From SHLQ01 sp047638715 (lineage in GTDB: Bacteria > Actinomycetota > Acidimicrobiia > Acidimicrobiales > SHLQ01), in NCBI GenBank assembly GCA_047638715.1, contig JBLIMK010000001.1, positions 45,939-109,938 of the forward strand: DNA of 64,000 nucleotides, in the 5' to 3' direction. The number at the start of each line of letters is the position of its first letter. Position 1 is the first letter of the stretch. Below are positions 25,493 to 34,009 of the stretch, in pieces. A program made the translations under genes and the position numbers. The notes under the pieces were generated by a model, which saw nothing but the letters and a program-made list of their open reading frames with translations, had not been told where the DNA came from and made no database searches.

Positions 25493-26587
25493 CTACAGCA
25501 TCTCGGCGTTGATCTTGAGGCTCGCGATGAGACTCGTGAATGCCTTCTCGAATGAGGCCACGCCCTCGTCTTCGAGCTGCTGAGCAACGTCGTCGAGGTC
25601 GATACCGAGTGCCGCGATCTCAGCCAGGACGGCCTTTGCCTCGTCGACGTTGGCGTCGAGCGTGCGAACGACCGCGCCGTGGTCGAGGAAGTTGTCGAGT
25701 GTCGAGTCGGGGATGGTGTTGACCGTGTCAGGGCCCACGAGTGCATCGACGTACAACGTGTCTGGGTAGGCGTCGTTCTTTGTTGACGTCGACGCCCACA
25801 GCGGACGCTGCACTCGGGCTCCGCGTTCGACGAGGGCGCTCCATCGCGGCCCGTTGAACATCTGCTGAAACGCAACATAGGCAAGCTTGCCGTTGGCGAC
25901 AGCGGCCTGGCCACGAAGCGCGAGAGCAGCTTCAGACCCAATGGCGTCGAGACGTTTGTCTATTTCCACGTCGACGCGACTGATAAAGAACGACGCAACG
26001 CTTGAGATCATGGACAGGTCGCCTTCAGCGGCCTCAAGACCAGAGATATAGGCCTCCATCACATCGCGATACCGCTCGACGGAGAACAACAGCGTTACGT
26101 TGATGCTTCGTTTCTCAGAGATCATCTGTCCGATCGCGGGCACACCTTCGGCTGTCGCCGGAATCTTCACGTAGAGGTTCGGCTCGTCGATGTCATCCCA
26201 CAGATGGCGAGCGGCAGCTTCAGTCCCGGCCTGATCGCGGGCGAGTCCAGGATCGACCTCGACAGAAACATACCCATCGAGGCCGTCGGACTCGTCATAG
26301 ATCGAACGTGTCAACGCGAGCGCGTCCTCGATGTCGGTCGTGACGAGACCCCAGTAGCTCTCCTCGATGGTCTTGCCTTCGGCGAGAAGCGAGGTGAACT
26401 GTTCGGTGTAGTCGTCGGAGCCTTCGATCGCCTTCTGGAAGATGCTCGGGTTCGAGGTGATGCCGCGCACGCCCTTGTCGAGCCACGCTTGCATTTCGCC
26501 GTTGTGCAGCCAATTGCGGCGAAGATTGTCGAGCCAGGGGCTCTGACCCTGTTCGTTGAACAGATGATGCAACTTGGTTTCGGTCAC
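25493..26587 (-). CDS. tal: Transaldolase
   Basis: 364 residues from a GTG with AAGGAG upstream. This is the long actinobacterial type. Visible: GITSNPSIFQKAI near residue 42, NLYVKIPAT with the Schiff-base Lys, INVTLLFSVERYRDVMEAY and SVASFFISRVDVEID. It moves a three-carbon unit from sedoheptulose 7-phosphate to glyceraldehyde 3-phosphate in the pentose phosphate pathway. It lies 83 bases downstream of transketolase, the partner enzyme. Confidence 0.95.
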   Translation of the reverse strand: MTETKLHHLFNEQGQSPWLDNLRRNWLHNGEMQAWLDKGVRGITSNPSIFQKAIEGSDDYTEQFTSLLAEGKTIEESYWGLVTTDIEDALALTRSIYDESDGLDGYVSVEVDPGLARDQAGTEAAARHLWDDIDEPNLYVKIPATAEGVPAIGQMISEKRSINVTLLFSVERYRDVMEAYISGLEAAEGDLSMISSVASFFISRVDVEIDKRLDAIGSEAALALRGQAAVANGKLAYVAFQQMFNGPRWSALVERGARVQRPLWASTSTKNDAYPDTLYVDALVGPDTVNTIPDSTLDNFLDHGAVVRTLDANVDEAKAVLAEIAALGIDLDDVAQQLEDEGVASFEKAFTSLIASLKINAEML

Positions 26588-26670
26588 GGGATCTCCTTGA
26601 AGTCGAGGGGCGAGGAAGTCGAGAGGGCGAGCGAGGGTTGGAAAGTAGTGCCTTGTGATGGAATGTAGTG

Positions 26671-28635
26671 CTACGCGAGGGCAGCGCGAGCTGCACTAGC
26701 GACCGCATCTCCCGTCATGCCCAGCTTTTCCATTACAACATCGCCGGGAGCCGACGCCCCGAAACGGTCGATACCGAGGTTGATGTTGGCGTATCGAGAC
26801 CAACCCATGGTCGAACCAGCTTCGATCGAAACCGTCGGGATCCCGGCTGGAAATACAGAAGCACGGTAGGCATCGTCTTGTGTCTCAAAGACTTCCCAAC
26901 ACGGAAGCGAAACGACACGAGCGTGAATCCCTTCGGCTCGAAGCGTCGACGCTGCCGCCATGCAGTGTTGTACCTCGGAGCCGGCAGCGACGAGCACTAC
27001 ATGTGCCTCGTCGTCAGCGTCTGCCAATACGTATCCACCTCTGGCGACGTCGGCATGGTTCTCGGTCCCCGCGATCACGGGCAAGTTCTGACGGCTCAGG
27101 ATCATCGCCGTGGGGCCGGTCGTGTCGATGGCGAAGGCCCATGCAGCGGCGGTCTCGTTGCCGTCGGCGGGTCGCCAGACGTTCAGTCCAGGCATTGCTC
27201 GCAACGACGCCACCTGTTCCACCGGCTGATGTGTCGGGCCGTCCTCGCCTACGCCCACCGAGTCGTGCGTCCAGCTGTAGATCATGGGCAATCTTGAGAG
27301 AGCGGAGAGTCGTACTGCGCCTCGCATGTAGTCGGAGAACACCAGGAACGTGCCTCCAACCGGGAACATTCCGTGGGCTGCGAGCCCAACCATTGCGCCA
27401 CCCATGCCGTGTTCGCGAATGCCGAAATAGATTTGCCTTCCGGCACGGTCGTCCCTCGAGAAGACCCCAGTTTCTTTGATAACGGTGCCGGTGTTTCCGG
27501 TCAGGTCCGCGCCGCCGCCGATCAGCGAAGGCATCTTCGTGATGAGCGCTTGTAGCACTGCGTTTGATGCCTTGCGCGTTGCGATGTTTTCACCGGGCTC
27601 CCAACTCGGGAGCGCCTCCTGCCAACCATCGAGAGGTCGGCCGTGCATCAGCGCTTCGAGCTCGCCGCTATCGCCCGCGTAGTTCGCGACCCGGCCTTCC
27701 CAGGCTTCTCGCTGGATTGCGCCACGCGTGCCAGCGCTCTGGCACGCGGAGAGAACATCGTTGGGGACGAAGAACGTTTGGTCCGCGGGCAGACCCATAA
27801 CGTCTTTCGTCGCTGCTATCTCTTCATCGAACATCGCATATCCATGCGCGTGTGCTGTTCCCGCCGATTCTGTGGCAGGAAACCCGATTTGGGTCTTCAA
27901 CACGATGATCGATGGCTTGTCGGTGACGGCCTTGGCCCTATTAATCGCGGCTTCGAGGGCGTCGAGGTCTTCGCCTATGGCGCCCACTTCTTGGACGTCC
28001 CAGTTGTACGCGCGGAACCGATCGGCCGAGTTGTCGCTGAAGCTCAGCGAGGTCGGTCCGTCGATCGAGATGCCGTTGTCGTCGTAGATAAACACGATGC
28101 GGCCGAGACCGAGGTGTCCTGCGAGCGACGCAGCTTCGTGGCTCACGCCTTCTTCGAGATCTCCGTCGGAACACAGACCGAAGATGTAGTGGTCGCAGAC
28201 GTCGCTGCCGAGGCGAGCGCGCAGGTTCTCTTCAGCGATTGCCATGCCTACGGCATTCGAGAAGCCCGCACCCAAAGGACCGGTTGTTACCTCGACGCCG
28301 GCTGTGTGGCCGACCTCGGGATGTCCAGGGGTCGCAGAATCCCATTGGCGAAAGTTCTGGAGGTCGTCGTTGGTGATGCCGAAGCCGTACAAGTGCAGCA
28401 ACGAATATTGCAGTATCGAGGCGTGACCGGGCGACAGGACGAACCGGTCGCGATCGAACCAGTTCGGGTTTTGTGCGTCGAACGACATGATTCGACTCCA
28501 CAACACGTGTGCAACCGGGGCCAGGGACATGGCGGTTCCTTGGTGGCCGGAACGAGCCGTGTGTGGGCCATCCATCGAAATTCCACGAATGGTCGCGATC
28601 GTTCGCGCGTCCAACGATGCGTCGAGCTGGGTCAT
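26671..28635 (-). CDS. tkt: Transketolase
   Basis: 654 residues, normal length. The thiamine-diphosphate motif GLCSDGDLEEGVSHEA, then the pyrimidine-domain EHGMGGAMVGLAAHG (catalytic Glu region), SWTHDSVGVGEDGPTHQPVE and the C-terminal domain with VSLPCWEVF are visible. It transfers two-carbon units between sugar phosphates in the pentose phosphate and related pathways. GAGGAGA precedes the ATG. Together with tal it forms a non-oxidative pentose phosphate operon. Confidence 0.95.
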   Translation of the reverse strand: MTQLDASLDARTIATIRGISMDGPHTARSGHQGTAMSLAPVAHVLWSRIMSFDAQNPNWFDRDRFVLSPGHASILQYSLLHLYGFGITNDDLQNFRQWDSATPGHPEVGHTAGVEVTTGPLGAGFSNAVGMAIAEENLRARLGSDVCDHYIFGLCSDGDLEEGVSHEAASLAGHLGLGRIVFIYDDNGISIDGPTSLSFSDNSADRFRAYNWDVQEVGAIGEDLDALEAAINRAKAVTDKPSIIVLKTQIGFPATESAGTAHAHGYAMFDEEIAATKDVMGLPADQTFFVPNDVLSACQSAGTRGAIQREAWEGRVANYAGDSGELEALMHGRPLDGWQEALPSWEPGENIATRKASNAVLQALITKMPSLIGGGADLTGNTGTVIKETGVFSRDDRAGRQIYFGIREHGMGGAMVGLAAHGMFPVGGTFLVFSDYMRGAVRLSALSRLPMIYSWTHDSVGVGEDGPTHQPVEQVASLRAMPGLNVWRPADGNETAAAWAFAIDTTGPTAMILSRQNLPVIAGTENHADVARGGYVLADADDEAHVVLVAAGSEVQHCMAAASTLRAEGIHARVVSLPCWEVFETQDDAYRASVFPAGIPTVSIEAGSTMGWSRYANINLGIDRFGASAPGDVVMEKLGMTGDAVASAARAALA

Positions 28636-28716
28636 GGGTCGTGTTCTCCTCGAAGAGCGTCACGCCATGTCTACCTGCAATCGACCGACTTGCCGTGAGC
28701 AACGCGAAGGTATCGG

Positions 28717-29853
28717 CTATCCGAATAACAACGTCGATGCGGTGAAGCCGTGGAGATGGTTTTCAGCCCGCACGGGGCCGAGTTCGCCGGCGCAGAACAT
28801 GCCCGCCGTGGCCCTCGATCCGGTGAGCTCGTGAACGAGCTCGGCGTCATGGCCAGACCGCCCGAACAGATGCTCGCCGCGACCGTTGCAGGTGAAGGTG
28901 AGAGCTGCTTGTGCTTCGGCGTCGCTCAGCATCTCGACGAGGTCGTCGCTTGCCGTGGCCGCATCGCGAACCTGGAATTGTACGGTCGTGCCGACGTCGA
29001 TTCCTGCGCCGATAGCGATTGCTCCGCTGTCTTGATCGGCGCCCATGACGGCCCTGATAAGAAAGTCGCCGCGTCCGAATTCGTGTTGGCCCTCGTCGAT
29101 CACGATTCCGATATGCACCCCGCCGGCGAGAAGCGCCTTATCGGCGTCGGTCGCCTCGGTGGCGATCTTCTGCAGAACATCCATAGGGCGTTGTGATGCA
29201 AGTTCGGTTATGACGTTGCCGGTTGCGCCGGTCACGGTCAACGGCATCCCGACGGGCCGACAGCCCTGCGATACGACGCTGCGAATTGGAACACCGCGTA
29301 CGCGTACCCCAACGGCACCATCGGAGACGACCCGGTCGTCGAGGAGCAAGCGATTCCCGCCCGGTCCTCGAGCGCCCGACGACAATCCACCGTGGAGTGC
29401 GAGACTCGGAGCGGCGGTCTTCGCGGACTCGAGCATCTCGATCAGTGGTGTGGTGAACGGGTCGGCGAGCACGATTGCGTTGTGGACGTCATCTTCATCG
29501 GAGCCGTCGATGATCGAGTTCCATCCGTTTGTTGGATCGGCGTCGCCAGGCTCGATTCGGAAGGTACGCGCTTCTAGGCCGCTCGCGGCCCACACCGAAA
29601 GTGCCGAGCGGTCTTCGACTTCGGTCATCCGGGAGATGACCCCGGACGCCGTGGTGCCGATCATGGCGGCGGGGTTCAACAGGTCGCGCAGTGCCGCGCT
29701 GATGTCGTCGACCGTGCCGGTATGGACGCTGTCGATAAACACGACGAGGAGATCGACGGGCTCACCGTTCAATTGTTCGAGGATCTCGCCGGCAACCTCA
29801 CCCACAGCATGCGCAGCGAGCGGGTGTTCGCTCAGAGCTGAGGCGGCCCTCAT
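28717..29853 (-). CDS. FIST-domain protein
   Basis: 378 residues from the ATG at 29853, which overlaps the stop of the desaturase gene by 4 bases. The FIST_N and FIST_C arrangement is visible: VDLLVVFIDSVHTGTVDDI and MIGTTASGVISRMTEVE, then GGLSSGARGPGGNRLLLDD and a C-terminal FTCNGRGEHLFGRSGHDAE ending in AGMFCAGELGPV. FIST domains are proposed small-ligand sensors usually tied to signalling genes. Here no signalling gene adjoins it; co-translation with a desaturase suggests a lipid-linked sensory role (inference). Confidence 0.85.
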   Translation of the reverse strand: MRAASALSEHPLAAHAVGEVAGEILEQLNGEPVDLLVVFIDSVHTGTVDDISAALRDLLNPAAMIGTTASGVISRMTEVEDRSALSVWAASGLEARTFRIEPGDADPTNGWNSIIDGSDEDDVHNAIVLADPFTTPLIEMLESAKTAAPSLALHGGLSSGARGPGGNRLLLDDRVVSDGAVGVRVRGVPIRSVVSQGCRPVGMPLTVTGATGNVITELASQRPMDVLQKIATEATDADKALLAGGVHIGIVIDEGQHEFGRGDFLIRAVMGADQDSGAIAIGAGIDVGTTVQFQVRDAATASDDLVEMLSDAEAQAALTFTCNGRGEHLFGRSGHDAELVHELTGSRATAGMFCAGELGPVRAENHLHGFTASTLLFG

Positions 29854-30614
29854 GCGGCCATACCGGACCGAGGTGTCCGCCTCGGGGTCGCGAAGACGGG
29901 CTGTTCGTGTCGAATCGAGGCCTGCCCGAGTTTGCGTGCGGCGCGAATGAACCACCAGCCGGGGTCGAGCTGTGCCTTGTCGAGGGAGAAACGAGCCGAG
30001 GTTGGAGCGGCATGGTGATTGTTGTGGAGACCTTCGCCACTGGTGAGCAATGCGAGCCACCGGACATTGGTCGCAGAGTTCTCGAACGGTCGAGTCCCAA
30101 AGGTGTGAGCGACCGCGTTGACCGCCGCCGACAGGCTCAGGTACAGCACGAAATGAAAGATCGCGGCGAGAAGTCCGTATCCGATTCCGAGCCACCAAAT
30201 CAAGAACGTGGTCGTGATTCCCAAGCCGAGGACCGCGTGGTCGAGCAGGTACCGGTCGGCCGTGGTCTGGGGAAGATCGCGCGCGTATTTCGAGACTTGC
30301 TGGGCATCACGAGCAACGGCCCGATAGAGCGCCACGTTCGTCAGTTGCACCCGCACCCAACCCAATCGGAGTGGGCTGTGTGGATCGTCCTCCTCGTCGG
30401 TAAACGCGTGGTGCTTGCGATGCACAGCAGCCCATTGTCGTGGTCGGATTCCCGTGAGTAGCCAAATGACGCCTCGGAGCGCGCCGGTCAGTGCCGGGGA
30501 GAACTTCACGGCCCGATGAGCGAGGCTCCGATGGAGGTAAACGGTCGTGGCGACGTTCGCGATCTGCGTGAGTACAAATCCAACGACGATGGCAAACGCG
30601 ATGTTGGTGAACAT
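29850..30614 (-). CDS. Membrane fatty acid desaturase
   Basis: 254 residues. The three His boxes of acyl-CoA desaturases are present: HRSLAH near residue 29, HRKHHAF near 66, and GLHNNHHA near 200. Hydrophobic segments between them give about four membrane helices. The enzyme would insert a double bond (usually delta-9) into fatty acyl chains using a di-iron centre. The start is supported by minus-strand TAGGTT (30622-30627) 7 bases upstream. The stop overlaps the FIST gene start. Confidence 0.9.
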   Translation of the reverse strand: MFTNIAFAIVVGFVLTQIANVATTVYLHRSLAHRAVKFSPALTGALRGVIWLLTGIRPRQWAAVHRKHHAFTDEEDDPHSPLRLGWVRVQLTNVALYRAVARDAQQVSKYARDLPQTTADRYLLDHAVLGLGITTTFLIWWLGIGYGLLAAIFHFVLYLSLSAAVNAVAHTFGTRPFENSATNVRWLALLTSGEGLHNNHHAAPTSARFSLDKAQLDPGWWFIRAARKLGQASIRHEQPVFATPRRTPRSGMAA

Positions 30615-30621
30615 GACGTCG

Positions 30622-30663
30622 AACCTAGCCGTTTGATCGCCTGGCCGTTATGGCGCCTATGCT
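30622..30663. promoter_or_regulatory. Divergent leaderless promoters of desaturase and dacB
   Basis: Minus-strand TAGGTT (30622-30627) is 7 bases before the ATG at 30614. Plus-strand TATGCT (30658-30663) is 7 bases before the ATG at 30671. Confidence 0.5.
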
Positions 30664-30670
30664 GTCGCCG

Positions 30671-32086
30671 ATGCGACGCTGGATCCTGCCCCTCGTTCTG
30701 CTCATCATCGCAGCTTCCGCCGCGTGGCAGGCCGTCGAGACCGATTCGGCTCTCGCTGAAGACGCCCTTTCACAAGAGGGCGTATCTGCTCCACCGCTGC
30801 GTACCCCGTTGATGTCCGTGCGTCGTACGCCCGAGTTCTTACGCGAGCCCATCCTGATCAGGAACTTACAAGAGTCGTTGACCGAGGTCGCCGACTCGTT
30901 CCACGAGCAGAGCTGTCTTGTGGTGTACCACGAGGGCGTGGAGATCTTCGCGTGGAATCCAACGCGTCCTCTCGTTCCCGCATCGGCACAGAAGCTCCTC
31001 ACGGCCTACGGGGTGTACGAAGTCCTGGGCCCAGACCACACCTACGAAACCCGTATCGTGACCGACGCTCCACTCGAGGATGGCATTCTCGACGGCGATC
31101 TGTATCTCATCGGTGGTGGCGACCCGCTGCTCGCAACTTCGGCGTACACCGACCGGTATGAACCGCTGCCGCATGTTCGCACCAACATCGAAGAACTCGC
31201 CGACGCTGTCGTGGCGGCTGGTATTACCGAGATCAGCGGTGCGGTTATCGGCGATGAGACCCGCTTCGATGTCGAGCGATACGTGCCCGAGTGGCCCGAG
31301 CGCTTCACGAATGCGTCGCAGAACCAAACCGGTCCATTGTCGGCGCTCACTATCAACGATGGTTTCGTACGCTTCGATCCGAATCCGGCTCCTTCACTCG
31401 CTACAGCCTCCACCGACCCGGCCACGTTCGCAGCGGCGTTCTTCGACGATCTTCTGGAAGATCGCGAAGTAATCATCCGCCAATCCGCAACTGCCGGAGA
31501 GGCTCCCCTCGCAGCCCGCACGATCGCGTCGATCACATCGGAACCGGTCACGACCGTGACCAACCAGATGCTCAGCCTCAGCGACAACATGGCAGCGGAG
31601 CTTCTCCTGAAGGAAATCGGCGTCGCGACGTCGGGCCAGGGTACGACCGACGACGGGGCCCGCTCGATCGAAAACGCCCTTCGCTCCGCCGGATTTTCGG
31701 TGTCGGAGACCGACATGGTCGATGGCTCGGGTCTCGCGTCGGAAAATCGAGTCACGTGCCGCCTCCTCGTCGAGGTTCTCGAGGCTTCCAACAACACGCC
31801 ACTCCTCGATGGTCTCGCTGTAACGGGCGAGTCCGGAACCTTGCTCGAGCGCATGGTCGGCACGGATGCTGAGGGCAAGATCCGTGCAAAGACAGGCCGC
31901 CTCAACGAGGTAGGCGCGCTCGCTGGAACAGCGGAGGCTGCGGACGGATCGACCCTCACGTTCGCATGGATAGAGAACACGACCGACCTCTACCCGCTCG
32001 AAGAAATGACAGAAACCCAGGATGCGATCGCTCTTGAACTCGTGGCATTCCCCGAGGGACCGAACGTTGATGCGCTAGGGCCGTGA
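30671..32086 (+). CDS. dacB: PBP4-type D-alanyl-D-alanine carboxypeptidase
   Basis: 471 residues from the ATG at 30671, which gives a clean signal peptide (MRRWILPLVLLIIAASAAW); TATGCT 7 bases upstream supports it over an ATG at 30650. The peptidase S13 motifs are present: SAQK (SxxK nucleophile), SDN in MLSLSDNMAAELL, and KTG in IRAKTGRLNEVG. The extracytoplasmic enzyme trims or cleaves peptidoglycan peptides. It is the first gene of a long operon and overlaps the next by GTGA. Confidence 0.9.
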   Translation: MRRWILPLVLLIIAASAAWQAVETDSALAEDALSQEGVSAPPLRTPLMSVRRTPEFLREPILIRNLQESLTEVADSFHEQSCLVVYHEGVEIFAWNPTRPLVPASAQKLLTAYGVYEVLGPDHTYETRIVTDAPLEDGILDGDLYLIGGGDPLLATSAYTDRYEPLPHVRTNIEELADAVVAAGITEISGAVIGDETRFDVERYVPEWPERFTNASQNQTGPLSALTINDGFVRFDPNPAPSLATASTDPATFAAAFFDDLLEDREVIIRQSATAGEAPLAARTIASITSEPVTTVTNQMLSLSDNMAAELLLKEIGVATSGQGTTDDGARSIENALRSAGFSVSETDMVDGSGLASENRVTCRLLVEVLEASNNTPLLDGLAVTGESGTLLERMVGTDAEGKIRAKTGRLNEVGALAGTAEAADGSTLTFAWIENTTDLYPLEEMTETQDAIALELVAFPEGPNVDALGP

Positions 32087-32733
32087 TCGACGACACAGCT
32101 TCGAAACCTGAGGGGGTGGCCAGCGCATACGAACTCGCCATGTTCCCGTTGGGTTCCACGATCTTTCCCGGGCAGGTTGTGCCGCTTCACATCTTCGAAG
32201 ATCGTTATCGCACTCTTATCAGCCAACTGACCACCGGTAATGTGGAGGCGACGTTCGGCATCGTGCTGATCGACCGCGGACATGAGGTCGGCGGTGACGA
32301 CCATCGAGTGTCGGTGGCCACCCGTGTGGAGATATTGCAGGCCGAAGAGTTCGACGATGGCCGGTGGGGCGTCGTAACAGCCGGCCTTGAACGCCTCGAT
32401 ATCCTCGGCTGGCTCGACGACGACCCCTATCCACGCGCGATGGTCCTGCCCCGAGCCGTCGTCGACAACGGGGGAGCGTCACTCGACGACCTCGAGGGGC
32501 TTCTGGTGGAAACCATCGACCTCGCAGCAAAGGCGGCCAGCGTCGACGTCCCGGGCCCATTCGACTTCAATGCCGATCCTCACCAACGTCTCGATCAATT
32601 ATCTGCGCTCGCGCCACTTACGGCATTCGATCGCCAACGCATTCTGGAAGCGGCTACCACCGCAGACCAGATCGCGATATTGCAAGATGCACTACGCGAA
32701 AAGGCGATGCTGTTGCGCTCCGAGCTGCGGTAG
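32083..32733 (+). CDS. LON-substrate-binding-domain protein
   Basis: 216 residues from a GTG overlapping dacB by 4 bases. It matches the Lon N-terminal domain: LAMFPLGSTIFPGQVVPLHIFEDRYR, then IVLIDRGHEVGG and a helical C-terminal half. It lacks the AAA and protease parts of Lon. Such stand-alone proteins are common but uncharacterised; they may bind unfolded substrates or act as adaptors. Translational coupling to a periplasmic peptidase is unusual. Confidence 0.85.
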   Translation: MIDDTASKPEGVASAYELAMFPLGSTIFPGQVVPLHIFEDRYRTLISQLTTGNVEATFGIVLIDRGHEVGGDDHRVSVATRVEILQAEEFDDGRWGVVTAGLERLDILGWLDDDPYPRAMVLPRAVVDNGGASLDDLEGLLVETIDLAAKAASVDVPGPFDFNADPHQRLDQLSALAPLTAFDRQRILEAATTADQIAILQDALREKAMLLRSELR

Positions 32734-32773
32734 GTTGAAGGCCAGAGCGGACTTTCTAGACCGAAGGACTTTT

Positions 32774-33097
32774 GTGGCAGAGACCCCCAAGACCCCGACC
32801 GAAAATGTGCAAGAGGTCTTCGACCTCGTAAAGGCGTACGCGGTGCAGGAGACCGCGACACCACTTAAAGGTGTTGGCCGCTACCTCAAGTTTGGTTTGC
32901 CGGGCGCGATCTGCCTTGGTGTTGGCTTCTTCTTCCTGGCGCTCGCGGCCCTTCGAGGGCTCCAGGAGGTCGACGTGTTCAGTGAGGATGTAGGCAACTT
33001 CGGATACAACTGGGCGCCGTACTTCATTGTTTTTTCAGGCGCCGCGCTCATCCTTGGATTTCTTGCTAGCCGCATTACGAAAGGTCTTGGCGAATGA
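32774..33097 (+). CDS. Two-helix membrane protein, function unknown
   Basis: 107 residues from a GTG preceded by GAAGGA. Hydrophobic helices lie at about residues 44-63 (GAICLGVGFFFLALAALRG) and 80-98 (APYFIVFSGAALILGFLA). The first 40 residues are soluble (ENVQEVFDLVKAYAVQETATP). The pattern recalls holin-superfamily or phage-holin-like actinobacterial membrane proteins, but the match is weak. It overlaps the following gene by ATGA. Confidence 0.7.
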   Translation: MAETPKTPTENVQEVFDLVKAYAVQETATPLKGVGRYLKFGLPGAICLGVGFFFLALAALRGLQEVDVFSEDVGNFGYNWAPYFIVFSGAALILGFLASRITKGLGE

Positions 33098-33306
33098 GTA
33101 CAGAACAAGCTCCAATCTCGAAGGACGATCTGGAGGCGAAGTTCCGCCAGATAAAGACCGAGGTCGACAATGTCACCGAAGGTGCCAAGAGCAAGGCCGT
33201 ACCTGCGATCGCGGTTGGCGGCATCCTCTTCATTCTTCTCATGTATCTGCTCGGCAAGCGCGTTGGCAGCAAACGGTCATCCGTTGTCGAGATCCGTCGG
33301 CTCTGA
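33094..33306 (+). CDS. Single-helix membrane protein, function unknown
   Basis: 70 residues. A charged helical N-terminus (ISKDDLEAKFRQIKTEVD) is followed by one membrane helix (IAVGGILFILLMYLLG) and a basic tail (KRVGSKRSSVVEIRR), suggesting an N-out or tail-anchored type. It overlaps the preceding membrane-protein gene by 4 bases, so the two probably act together. Confidence 0.7.
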   Translation: MSTEQAPISKDDLEAKFRQIKTEVDNVTEGAKSKAVPAIAVGGILFILLMYLLGKRVGSKRSSVVEIRRL

Positions 33307-33318
33307 TCCACTGAGCTG

Positions 33319-33813
33319 ATGTTCCCGACCCGCAAGAAGAAGAGTTATATAAAACGAACCCTGCGCATGAACGCGGTCCGGAAGGGCCTTCTCGGCGGAT
33401 CGCTCTTCTGGCGCGTCGTGTGGGTGTCGCAGCTGTTCTTGAAGGGCTGGAGCAAGGCCAGTAAACGTGGCGAGGCGCCGATCTTGTTTAGCGAGCCGTT
33501 GAAAGAGGGCGATGCGTGGACGATCGTTCACGAACCAGAACGGTCGCGGCGCGGTCGGGGTGAAGGGCGCAAGATGCTCGTCGGGCCCAAGCGTAAGGCG
33601 CCGCGAGCCGGCGTCATGTCTGGATCAGCGCTTGGATGGGTGGGCCAACGAATTCTCGACGCTCCCTCTGCCGAACGGATCAATCAAATCCTCGGGGTAG
33701 ACGTGGTCACCGAGCCTCCTCCAACGAGGAAGGCGATCCGTGCAGCGAAGAAGGACGCAAAGAAAGCCGCGAACGCAGCGGGCAAGCTCGTGAAGGCCGA
33801 GGCCACGCGCTGA
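33319..33813 (+). CDS. Basic membrane-associated protein, function unknown
   Basis: 164 residues, strongly basic. A short hydrophobic stretch (SLFWRVVWVSQLFLKGW) sits near residue 28; the C-terminus is Lys/Ala-rich (AIRAAKKDAKKAANAAGK), as in histone-like tails. It could attach to the membrane or to nucleic acid. Its stop overlaps the ATG of the ubiquitin-like gene by one base, tying it to the tRNA modification genes. No family recognised. Confidence 0.65.
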   Translation: MFPTRKKKSYIKRTLRMNAVRKGLLGGSLFWRVVWVSQLFLKGWSKASKRGEAPILFSEPLKEGDAWTIVHEPERSRRGRGEGRKMLVGPKRKAPRAGVMSGSALGWVGQRILDAPSAERINQILGVDVVTEPPPTRKAIRAAKKDAKKAANAAGKLVKAEATR

Positions 33814-34007
33814 TGCGAGTCCGGCTTCGCAACCCGGATCGTGACGTCGAGATCGAGGGCCCGATCACCATCTCGCGGCTCGTCGAGAAACTCGAGCTCA
33901 ACCGCGAGTCGATTCTCGTCATCGTCAACGGCACGCTTCTCGCAGGAAATACCAAGCTTCGAGCCGACGATGACATCGAAATCCGTAGTGTGATCTCGGG
34001 AGGCTGA
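33813..34007 (+). CDS. ttuB: Ubiquitin-like sulfur carrier protein (TtuB/ThiS/MoaD-like)
   Basis: 64 residues ending in ISGG, the diglycine C-terminus used for thiocarboxylate formation. The beta-grasp pattern is visible: MRVRLRNPDRDVEIEG, ITISRLVEKLEL (helix), ESILVIVNGTLL and DDDIEIRSVISGG. ThiS, MoaD and TtuB share this fold. Placement 2 bases before a TtuA-like gene makes TtuB, the sulfur donor for tRNA 2-thiolation, the best call. In Thermus TtuB also becomes attached to proteins like ubiquitin. The activating E1-like enzyme is not in this window. Confidence 0.85.
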   Translation: MRVRLRNPDRDVEIEGPITISRLVEKLELNRESILVIVNGTLLAGNTKLRADDDIEIRSVISGG

Positions 34008-34009
34008 GC

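Noticed and set aside
27643..28698. Long open frame opposite tkt
   Set aside because: Antisense shadow; transketolase motifs are intact on the other strand.
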